NCBI GenBank assembly: GCA_964602595.1
Contig: CAZRRO010000012.1
Location: 1 to 64,000 of the forward strand
Direction of reading: 5' to 3'
DNA: 64,000 bases
DNA from: CAIWAH01 sp964602595
GTDB lineage: Bacteria; Verrucomicrobiota; Verrucomicrobiia; Limisphaerales; UBA9464
A program made the translations under genes and the position numbers. Shown here piece by piece: positions 7,707 through 15,119 of this stretch. How positions within the stretch are numbered: the first letter of the stretch is position 1; every line of letters starts with the position of its first letter. The notes below the pieces were generated by a model. That model worked only from the letters and a program-made list of their open reading frames with translations, searched no databases and had not been told where the DNA came from.

Positions 7707-8369
7707 TTAATCCTTCTCTTTGGCGGCCGGCTTTTCATCCGGTTCGTCATCAGAATCTTCAGAGTCCGAGCCACTGCCCGTGTCGACGCTGCCCAATGCC
7801 CCCAGCCGCCGTTGGCGGAGCGCGCCTTCCTTTTCCAGTTGGGCTTGGGCTTCGACGGTGAAGCGCGCCCAAGGAATCGCCTCAAGGCGGGCCTTGGGGA
7901 TCGGCTTGGAGGTGATCTCGCAAACGCCGTAGGTTCCCTTTTCGATTCGCTTCAAGGCCTCCTCGATCTCGTAAATGGCATCCTGATCGGACGACAGCAG
8001 ACTAAGGGCGAAGTCCCGGTCAAAATTGTCGGTCCCGGAATCACCCATGTGGAGACTGTAATTCTCCATCTCGGTCTGGGATTCCTTGGCCAAGCCGCTC
8101 ATCTGTTCCCGGAGGCGGGTGTGCAGGTCGAGCAGGTTCTGGTAGAACTTCCGGAGATCCGGTTTGACCTTGTCCACCGGAGTCCAGACCGGGCCGTTGC
8201 CCTTGTTGAACTTGGCGAGTGGCCGGCCGAGGATCGACGAAACACTGGCGGCTCCGACATGGCGCGATTTTCCGGCCGTCGACAGCGGCGCTGTCGGCGC
8301 AGAAACCTTGGCCGCCGTTTTCTTGGCTGCCCCCGAAGTCTTTGAAGACGAAGCTTTGTTGGCGCTCAC
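7707..8369 (-). CDS. DksA/TraR-family protein lacking the full zinc finger
   Basis: About 220 aa. The N-terminal 60 residues are Lys/Ala/Ser-rich and probably disordered. Then comes a coiled-coil region (FYQNLLDLHTRLREQM onward, with acidic DNFDRD near the tip) and the globular end EALKRIEKGTYGVCEITSKPIPKARLEA, as in DksA-type RNA polymerase-binding factors. Of the four cysteines of a canonical DksA zinc finger only the first remains. The others are Ser/Thr/Ala, as in zinc-independent DksA2 forms. The tail is acidic. The start is uncertain: I chose GTG at 8369, and another GTG at 8423 adds 18 residues. It heads the operon with rpmG and rpsR. Confidence 0.85.
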   Translation of the reverse strand: MSANKASSSKTSGAAKKTAAKVSAPTAPLSTAGKSRHVGAASVSSILGRPLAKFNKGNGPVWTPVDKVKPDLRKFYQNLLDLHTRLREQMSGLAKESQTEMENYSLHMGDSGTDNFDRDFALSLLSSDQDAIYEIEEALKRIEKGTYGVCEITSKPIPKARLEAIPWARFTVEAQAQLEKEGALRQRRLGALGSVDTGSGSDSEDSDDEPDEKPAAKEKD

Positions 8370-8606
8370 GATATGTCTGCTGGATTGAACGCAGTGTCTG
8401 TTTCGCTCTGGCGAACCGCCCACACGGGAAGCTGGCCGGAACGAAGGCCGCGGAAGCTAGCAAGCGAGCTTCCGATTGCCACAAAAATCTTAGGAAAGCG
8501 CGTTTTGGGGTTTCTCCCGGTCGTTGGACCATGAGTGAAACTCGCGTTTGGCCGGCATTCCGAATTGGTGGTTGGTGATTTCCGCTGCATAACTACGGCG
8601 CACACG

Positions 8607-10085
8607 ATGGACAAACTCCTGCTCATCGATGACGAGGCGGACGTTCAATATAGCTTCCGCCGAATCTTCGATTCCCCTGACCTGGAACTTCACACCGCCT
8701 CCAGCGGAGAGGAGGGACTGCGGCTGATCTCTCAAGTTAAACCCGACTTGGTGATCTCGGACATCCGCATGGCCGGCATCAACGGTTTGGAGACGTTGCG
8801 GCGCATTCGCCAGTTGGATCCCAAACTGCCGGTCATCCTGATGACCGCCTACGGCACCACGCAAACGGCCATTGAGGCGATGAAGCTGGGGGCCTACGAC
8901 TATCAGCTGAAGCCGTTTGACGTCCCCAAGCTCAAGGCGCTGGTCGCCAACGCGCTCAAGGCCGCCCGCGACATGCGGCAGGCGGTCATGCTGCAGCCGA
9001 TGCTGGAGGCGGAAGACTACGACGTCGGGGTGGTTGGGCGTAGCGACGTGATGCAGAACGTCTTCAAGATGATCGGCCAAGTCGCAGCGACCGACGCGAC
9101 CGTATTGGTCACCGGCGAAAGCGGCACCGGCAAGGAACTCGTCGCCCGGTCGATCTATTCCTACAGCCGTCGGTCCGATAAACCCTTCCTCGCGATCAAC
9201 TGCGCGGCGATTCCCGATAATCTGCTCGAGTCCGAACTATTCGGTCACGAGAAGGGAGCGTTCACGGGAGCGACGCAGCAGCGTATTGGCAAGTTCGAGC
9301 AATGCGACGGCGGAACACTCTTCCTGGATGAGATCGGCGACATGTCTCCGGCCACCCAGACCAAGATGCTGCGCATCTTGCAGAGCGGCACCTTCGAACG
9401 GGTCGGCGGAAACGAGACGATCCGGGTTGACGTTCGGGTAATCGCGGCGACCAACAAGAATTTGGAAGAGGAAGTCGCTCGCAAGCAGTTCCGCGAAGAC
9501 CTGTTCTATCGCCTGAATGTAGTGCGGATTCACATGCCTCCCCTGCGGGAGCGGCGCAGCGATGTGCGCCTGCTGGTCGACTATTTCCTGCGCAAGCTCG
9601 CGGGGCCGGGAGGCAAGCCAAAGTCCATCGGGTCGGCCACTCTGGCCGCCTTGGAGAGCCATCACTGGCCCGGCAATGTCCGCGAACTGGAGAATGTTCT
9701 CAGGCGCGCCACGGTGGTGGCCAAGGGCCTGGCGATTCTGCCAGCCGACCTGCCCGTGGAGCTGATCGCGGGGCTGGCGCCGCTCCCCGCAACGGCCCGT
9801 GCCGAGGTTCCTGATTTGCCGGCCTCGGGCCAGGGTGTCGCGCCCGCGCCGGTCGCTGCCGGTGGCGGAGATTTGCAATCGCTGGCCCAGGCGCTGTTCC
9901 GGCTCGCCCGGACGGACGGTAAGCTGAAGGTCATTCCAGCGGTCGAACGAGTGCTGGTTATTGAGGCCCTGCGTGACACCCGGGGCAACCAAGTCCAGGC
10001 GGCCAAGCTGCTCGGCATCACCCGGGCGACCCTGCGCAAACGGATCGAGAAATTCGGCATCAAGCAGGAGTTGGCCGTGAACTGA
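8607..10085 (+). CDS. NtrC-family sigma-54-dependent response regulator
   Basis: A 492-aa activator. The receiver domain spans residues 1-120, with phospho-acceptor Asp52, Thr80 and Lys102. The AAA+ domain spans about 145-380, with Walker A GESGTGKE, the sigma-54 contact loop GAFTGA, Walker B TLFLDEIGD and an arginine finger region. The C-terminal Fis-type helix-turn-helix (GNQVQAAKLLGITRATLRKRI) binds DNA. It activates transcription by sigma-54 polymerase when phosphorylated. No sensor kinase lies next to it in the window, so its partner is elsewhere. ATG 8607 is chosen because the receiver motif LLLIDDE starts three residues later. The stop is seven bases from the next start. Confidence 0.93.
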   Translation: MDKLLLIDDEADVQYSFRRIFDSPDLELHTASSGEEGLRLISQVKPDLVISDIRMAGINGLETLRRIRQLDPKLPVILMTAYGTTQTAIEAMKLGAYDYQLKPFDVPKLKALVANALKAARDMRQAVMLQPMLEAEDYDVGVVGRSDVMQNVFKMIGQVAATDATVLVTGESGTGKELVARSIYSYSRRSDKPFLAINCAAIPDNLLESELFGHEKGAFTGATQQRIGKFEQCDGGTLFLDEIGDMSPATQTKMLRILQSGTFERVGGNETIRVDVRVIAATNKNLEEEVARKQFREDLFYRLNVVRIHMPPLRERRSDVRLLVDYFLRKLAGPGGKPKSIGSATLAALESHHWPGNVRELENVLRRATVVAKGLAILPADLPVELIAGLAPLPATARAEVPDLPASGQGVAPAPVAAGGGDLQSLAQALFRLARTDGKLKVIPAVERVLVIEALRDTRGNQVQAAKLLGITRATLRKRIEKFGIKQELAVN

Positions 10086-10092
10086 ATCCGAC

Positions 10093-11676
10093 ATGTCACT
10101 GCCTGTCCTCACCGTCGAGCAGATGCGAGCCTGGGAAAAGGCGACTTGGGCCGCGGGTGTGACTGAGGCCGAAGTAATCGCCAGGGTGGGCAAGGCGGTG
10201 GCCCACAAGATTCGGGAAATGGTGCCGAGCGGTGGGCGAGTGGTCCTTCTCGCCGGCAGGGGCAACAACGGGAATGACGTTCGGGCCGCGGTGCCGCATC
10301 TGGTTCCGGACGCGACAGTGATCCGGCCACCTTACGTGCTGAGCCCAAGGGCGGACTGCCCGGGACTCCCCGCCTACGAAATCACGCTGCTGGAAATCAC
10401 CGACCCGGCGGAGGCGCGTCCGCGAGTGGAGCAGGTGTTGGCCGGCGGGCCGAAACTGGTTGTGGACGGCCTGTTCGGCATCGGCTTGAACCGGGCGCTT
10501 TCGGCCGAGTGGTGTCGTTTGATTGAGACCGTTAATGCCGGTTGTTTGCCCGTGCTGGCCGTGGATGTCCCGTCGGGCCTGGATGCGGATTCGGGCGGGT
10601 ATTTTGGGGCGGTGATCCGGGCGGACGTCACGCTGACCGTGGGAGCGCCAAAGTGTGGCCTGGTTGCGGATTGCGCTCGCGAATTCGTGGGCCGATTGGA
10701 GGTCGCCGCCGGAGTTGGCCTGCTTCCCGAACCGGAATTGGCGATTAGCGAATCCAATAGGAGCAGTCACCAAGATGGCTGGGGGTGCCTTCCAACCTGG
10801 ACGGTCGCGGGCGACTTTGCCGGCCTGCCACCGCGGCGTCGGGTGGAATCGCACAAGGGCACCTATGGCCATCTGGTGATCCTGGCCGGCAGCCTTGGGT
10901 ATCACGGCGCCGCGGTGCTGGCCGCGAAGGCGGCTGGCGCCGCCCGGCCGGGCTTGGTGACTGTGATCACGTCGCCGGGAGCGTATCCCGCCATAGCTGC
11001 GCAGCTTGCCTTCGCGATGGTGCGGTCTTGGAGTGAGCCGATGGTGCTGCCGGCGAAGACCAGCGCCGTGCTGATTGGTCCAGGATTGGCCGGCAACGAC
11101 GTGCCGGACTGGCTGCGCGCCCAACTGCTGACATGGTGGCGGGAATTGCCCGTCCCTTTGGTCGTGGATGCGAGCGCCCTCGACTGGTTGGCGGTGGAGC
11201 ATCGGGATTGGTGGGCTGGTTTGGTCGTGGACACGCCTGACGCAAGCGCAAGGCTGCGCGGCGATCACACTTGGGGCCACCGGGCAGGGCTGCGGGTGAT
11301 TACTCCACACCCCGGCGAGGCAGCCCGGTGGTTTGGCGAAGGAGATTTGGCCGAGGTTCAGGATCGCTTCACCGCTGCCACACATCTGGGTCGGGTGGCA
11401 GGGATCGCGGTTCTCAAGGGGCACCAGACCCTCGTTCGCGGAGCCGCCGAACCTACCTTCATCAACTCCACCGGAAATCCCGGCTTGGCCCAAGGCGGCA
11501 GCGGCGATGTCTTGGCGGGTTTCCTCGCCGGGCTGCTGGCCCAGCCGGCTTTGCAGCGCGACCCGTTGCTGACCACCCGGTATGCGGTCTGGGAACACGG
11601 GGCCGCCGCCGACCGCCTCGAAGCCGTCCGGCGCAACTGGACGGCTGAGGACCTGGCCGCCGAAATTGGCCGGTAA
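10093..11676 (+). CDS. nnr: Bifunctional NAD(P)H-hydrate epimerase / ADP-dependent dehydratase
   Basis: A 527-aa repair enzyme that restores damaged NADHX and NADPHX. The N-terminal half (about 1-215) is the YjeF_N epimerase fold with the GRGNNGNDV loop. The C-terminal half (about 235-527) is the ribokinase-like dehydratase, with the ATP/ADP site motif GNPGLAQGGSGDVLAGF and TPHPGEAARW. Both domains are complete, as in the usual fused bacterial form. It lies seven bases after the regulator gene and may be co-transcribed with it. It precedes aroC. Confidence 0.93.
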   Translation: MSLPVLTVEQMRAWEKATWAAGVTEAEVIARVGKAVAHKIREMVPSGGRVVLLAGRGNNGNDVRAAVPHLVPDATVIRPPYVLSPRADCPGLPAYEITLLEITDPAEARPRVEQVLAGGPKLVVDGLFGIGLNRALSAEWCRLIETVNAGCLPVLAVDVPSGLDADSGGYFGAVIRADVTLTVGAPKCGLVADCAREFVGRLEVAAGVGLLPEPELAISESNRSSHQDGWGCLPTWTVAGDFAGLPPRRRVESHKGTYGHLVILAGSLGYHGAAVLAAKAAGAARPGLVTVITSPGAYPAIAAQLAFAMVRSWSEPMVLPAKTSAVLIGPGLAGNDVPDWLRAQLLTWWRELPVPLVVDASALDWLAVEHRDWWAGLVVDTPDASARLRGDHTWGHRAGLRVITPHPGEAARWFGEGDLAEVQDRFTAATHLGRVAGIAVLKGHQTLVRGAAEPTFINSTGNPGLAQGGSGDVLAGFLAGLLAQPALQRDPLLTTRYAVWEHGAAADRLEAVRRNWTAEDLAAEIGR

Positions 11677-11733
11677 TCGGAGTGACTCCGCGCTTTTGCT
11701 GAAACAGGTTTCTGTCCCATGCTCGGCCCACGC

Positions 11734-12828
11734 ATGGGCAACACGTTTGGCCAACTGTTTCGGATCACGACCTGGGGTGAATCTCACGGCGGCGGCATCG
11801 GTGTCGTCATCGACGGCTGCCCACCGCTGCTCGCCCTGACCGAAGCGGACATCCAGCCGGAACTCGACCGGCGCCGGCCCGGCCAATCCAAGATTGTGAC
11901 TCCACGCAAGGAGGCCGACGCCGTGCAGATCCTTTCTGGCACCTTTGAGGGAAAGACGTTGGGCACTCCGATCAGCCTCCTCGTGAAGAATGAGGACCAG
12001 CGCTCGGAAGCCTACACGGAGATGGCGACGAAGTTCCGGCCCAGCCATGCGGACTACACCTACCAGGCCAAATATGGGCACCGCGCCTGGCCCGGCGGCG
12101 GCCGCACCAGTGCCCGCGAAACCATCGGCCGGGTGGCGGCAGGCGCGATTGCCAAGAAGCTGCTGCGCGAGCGTTGGGGCGTGGAAGTGCTGGCCTGCGT
12201 GACCCAGGTGCAAGGCATCCGCGCCGAGGTGAACCCCGAGGCCTTCACGCTGGGGCAGGTTGAATCCAACATCGTCCGTTGCCCCGACGCAGCCGTGGCG
12301 GAACAGATGATTCAGCTCATCGAACAGCGGCGCACCGAGGGCGACTCCGTCGGGGGCATCGTGCTGGGCGTCGCCCGGAATGTCCCGGTGGGCTGGGGCG
12401 ACCCCGTGTTTGACCGGCTCGAAGCGGACCTCGGCAAGGCGATGCTCTCGCTCCCGGCGACCAAGGCGTTTGAAATTGGGTCCGGCTTCGAGGGCATCCA
12501 GCTGACCGGCCGTCAGCATAACGACGCCATCCGCAACGTGGACGGCCAAGTGCGGACCGTGACCAATCGCAGCGGCGGTGTGGTCGGCGGCATCTCCAAC
12601 GGCGAGCTGATCTATTTCCGCGTCGCTTTCAAGCCCGTGGCCACCGTCATGCACGAGCAGGACACCGTGGACCTAAACTACAGCAACACGACCCTGAAGG
12701 GCCGTGGCCGCCATGATCCCTGCGTGTTGCCCCGCGCGGTGCCGATGGTCGAGGCGATGACGGCCTTGGTGCTCGTGGACCACGCCATGCGTCATGAGGC
12801 GCAGTGCGGGCGAAACACCGCGGGTTAA
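11734..12828 (+). CDS. aroC: Chorismate synthase
   Basis: A 364-aa enzyme for the last shikimate step, converting EPSP to chorismate using reduced FMN. All three signature regions are present: GESHG near the N-terminus, GGGRTSARETIGRVAAGA in the middle, and GRGRHDPCVLPRAVPMVEA near the end. I prefer the ATG at 11734 (MGNTFGQLFR, the canonical start). An ATG at 11719 adds five residues. The C-terminal MRHEAQCGRN tail is short. The stop codon overlaps the stop of the opposing gene at 12825. Confidence 0.95.
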   Translation: MGNTFGQLFRITTWGESHGGGIGVVIDGCPPLLALTEADIQPELDRRRPGQSKIVTPRKEADAVQILSGTFEGKTLGTPISLLVKNEDQRSEAYTEMATKFRPSHADYTYQAKYGHRAWPGGGRTSARETIGRVAAGAIAKKLLRERWGVEVLACVTQVQGIRAEVNPEAFTLGQVESNIVRCPDAAVAEQMIQLIEQRRTEGDSVGGIVLGVARNVPVGWGDPVFDRLEADLGKAMLSLPATKAFEIGSGFEGIQLTGRQHNDAIRNVDGQVRTVTNRSGGVVGGISNGELIYFRVAFKPVATVMHEQDTVDLNYSNTTLKGRGRHDPCVLPRAVPMVEAMTALVLVDHAMRHEAQCGRNTAG

Positions 12829-13367
12829 CGGGCTTTGCGCTGGGGCCGCCGGTCTGCGGCGAGTTTGGTGTCCGGACGGGCGACAATGTTGGTGCCGGGG
12901 GTCCAAGGTATCTCCTGGCCGTCCAAGTAGAGCGTGCGTTGAACCATTTCCACCAGGTGCCCGAACGCATCCAACGCGATTGTGCCGGGAAGGAAGGTTA
13001 CGTCCACAAACTCCACCGGCCCAAAGGGCAGGGCATTGGTGGACGGCAGCGTGTAGATACGTTGGAGCGGGGCGTTCGTGAACCGTTCCGGGGCGCGTTC
13101 GCCGGGAAAGGTGATGCTGACCACGTTGCTGAGGCCGATGATCTTGTGGTGCTCAATCCGCAGCACGGGCGTGCCGTCCGGCAGGCGGTCCTGGGTGACC
13201 ACCCACGGTCCGCCCTTGCGACGCGCGGCCGCGCAGGCGCCGTAAAACGTCACGTAGAGAAACAACGTGGCGAAGAAAATGCCGACGAACGCCTTCGCGG
13301 CTTTGGTTCCATCTCGGTTCAAGCGAGCCGACAGTAACTGCGGCCCGCCTGGAAGCCAACGTCGCAT
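12825..13367 (-). CDS. Membrane-anchored hypothetical protein
   Basis: A 180-aa protein of unknown function. A basic N-terminus is followed by one hydrophobic segment (FVGIFFATLFLYVTFYGACA, about residues 27-46), then a soluble domain rich in beta-type segments (VLRIEHHKIIGLSNVVSITF). The end is basic. It reads as a single-pass protein with its domain outside the cytoplasm. It converges tail to tail on aroC, the two stops sharing bases. The start at 13367 lies just downstream of the terminator of the beta-propeller gene, so it needs its own promoter or readthrough. Confidence 0.65.
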   Translation of the reverse strand: MRRWLPGGPQLLSARLNRDGTKAAKAFVGIFFATLFLYVTFYGACAAARRKGGPWVVTQDRLPDGTPVLRIEHHKIIGLSNVVSITFPGERAPERFTNAPLQRIYTLPSTNALPFGPVEFVDVTFLPGTIALDAFGHLVEMVQRTLYLDGQEIPWTPGTNIVARPDTKLAADRRPQRKAR

Positions 13368-13372
13368 CCCGG

Positions 13373-13411
13373 AAAGCAAAAGGCCGGCCGCGATGGAGTT
13401 CGCGGCCGGCC
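13373..13411 (-). terminator. Rho-independent terminator after beta-propeller gene
   Basis: A perfect 12-bp GC-rich stem (13382-13393 pairing with 13400-13411, loop of six bases). Read leftward, it is followed by TTTTGC. It lies 17 bases after the stop of the gene ending at 13429. Confidence 0.9.
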
Positions 13412-13428
13412 GTTGGAGACCGCGGCGG

Positions 13429-15081
13429 TCAGTTCTTGATCTGCACACCGGCACCCGCGTCGGTGGAGACCGGCTTGGCATCGGCGCCGACCGCGAAGAG
13501 GTGCGTCTGGCTCATCACATACATGGTGTCGTTCGCCACAATGGGGGTGCCATAGACGGGAGCGCCCAAGTTGGTCTCGCTGATAACGGTCGCCTTGTCG
13601 CCGCCTTTGGAGGCCAGCACCACGAAGTCGCCGTCCTCGTCGCCGACATAAACCTTGCCGTCGGCCACGAAGGTGGAGCCCCACATGTGAGCCTTCATGT
13701 CGTAAACCCAGTTCACTTTGCCGGTCTTGGCATCGAGGCAGTGGACGAAGCCTGAGAAGTCACCGAGGTAGAGCAGTCCGTTCGCGGGATCTATGCTGAC
13801 CGTGGAAATCGAGCGCTTGGCGCCCTTGTAGCTCCAGACCACGGCGGACTTGGTGACGTCGCCCTTCTTCCCGGAGGGATCGATGCAGACAAGATTGCCC
13901 ACGCCTTCGCCGTGCTCGGGGTCCTGTCCGACCGCCACATACACCTTGTTGTCGTAGTAGACCGGCGTGGCATTGATTTCGCTGGGACCTTCGGCGGCCG
14001 GATACTTGATCGGCTTGCCGTCCTTCACCTTGTATTCGGGCGGAACGCAATCGACCCACCAAACCTTCTTGATGTAGCTGACGTCGGCTTCGTCTGTGGC
14101 GTCCGGTTCAGTCGGAAAAACCTTGGTGCGGGCCTTGCCGTCTCCCTTTTCGGGCGCGGTGCTCAGGGCGTAAAGCACGCCATCGCCGCCGCCCATGAAG
14201 ACCTGCCATTTGCCGTCCACCTTGCCGGCAGACGGGGAAGTCCACTGGCCGTGATAGATGCGGTGGCCGATGCCGGCATTGTCCTCGCCGAGCAGTTCGC
14301 CCGTCTCGGGATTGAGCGCGATGAAGCTGGGGGAGTTCGGTGAAGGAATGTTGACGTGGGTCCAGTCCTGGCCGTTGGAAGTGCAGACGAACAATTTGCC
14401 GTCCACCATGATGACCGAGCAGTTGGAGGCGTTGTGCGGGAAGACGCCGAGCTCTTCCATCATGTCGTAGCGCCAGATGATGTCGGCATCCTGCGGGCCG
14501 GCTTCAGTGGGCGGCTTGCCGGTGTCGAGCGTGGCGTATTTGCCCTCGTCCTTGTAGGCGCCGTCGTTCCCGTTGGCCATGCCCTCGGTGTCGAGGCAGA
14601 GGACCTCGCAGCGGCTAGTGACGACCCAGAGGCGATTGCCCTGAACGAGCGGGGCGGCCAGTAGGCCGAGGTTTTCCCAGTCATTGACCTTGCCCGATTT
14701 CAGCTTGGGCACGACCAGCTGCCAGAGGAACTTCCCGGTCTTCTCCTCGATTGCGTAAAGGATGCTGCGGTCGCCGACGTGGCGCTTGTCGCGTGGGGAT
14801 TCGTTGTTGGTGCCGACGAAGACCTTGCCCCCGGCGACCACGGGGTTGGCGTAGCTTTGGGACCCGAGCTTGAAGACCCACTTCACATTCTTGGTGGTAG
14901 CGAGGTCGATTTCCTCGGTGCCGGACTTGAGCTTGCCGGGTTCAAACCGGTCGGGCAGGCCCTTGGCCGGGGAATACATGTTGCGGCCGGGATCGTTGCC
15001 GCCCCACTGGGGCCAGTCTTCGGCGCGGGCGAGCAGGCCGGCGCCGACGAGGGCGGCGGTCAGAAGCGGGAGGACTTTCAT
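13429..15081 (-). CDS. Secreted PQQ-type beta-propeller protein
   Basis: A 550-aa exported protein with a signal peptide (LLTAALVGAGLLARAEDWPQW; cleavage probably after ARA). The body is a chain of PQQ-like propeller repeats, for example YAIEEKTGKFLWQL, FIALNPETGELLG and CLDAKTGKVNWVY. The AxDxxTGxxxW pattern is characteristic. Homologues in Planctomycetes and Verrucomicrobia are common and mostly uncharacterised. No quinoprotein catalytic Asp/Ca site is evident, so an enzymatic role is not claimed. A second propeller gene lies 38 bases upstream on the same strand, so the two may form an operon ending at the 13382 hairpin. Confidence 0.85.
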   Translation of the reverse strand: MKVLPLLTAALVGAGLLARAEDWPQWGGNDPGRNMYSPAKGLPDRFEPGKLKSGTEEIDLATTKNVKWVFKLGSQSYANPVVAGGKVFVGTNNESPRDKRHVGDRSILYAIEEKTGKFLWQLVVPKLKSGKVNDWENLGLLAAPLVQGNRLWVVTSRCEVLCLDTEGMANGNDGAYKDEGKYATLDTGKPPTEAGPQDADIIWRYDMMEELGVFPHNASNCSVIMVDGKLFVCTSNGQDWTHVNIPSPNSPSFIALNPETGELLGEDNAGIGHRIYHGQWTSPSAGKVDGKWQVFMGGGDGVLYALSTAPEKGDGKARTKVFPTEPDATDEADVSYIKKVWWVDCVPPEYKVKDGKPIKYPAAEGPSEINATPVYYDNKVYVAVGQDPEHGEGVGNLVCIDPSGKKGDVTKSAVVWSYKGAKRSISTVSIDPANGLLYLGDFSGFVHCLDAKTGKVNWVYDMKAHMWGSTFVADGKVYVGDEDGDFVVLASKGGDKATVISETNLGAPVYGTPIVANDTMYVMSQTHLFAVGADAKPVSTDAGAGVQIKN

Positions 15082-15119
15082 TTCAGTATCTGGATGTTCG
15101 TTGGAAAAAGTGGTCAGGC

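Noticed and set aside
10096..12654. 852-residue minus-strand open frame opposite nnr and aroC
   Set aside because: nnr and aroC are certain from motifs, and this frame is their antisense shadow.
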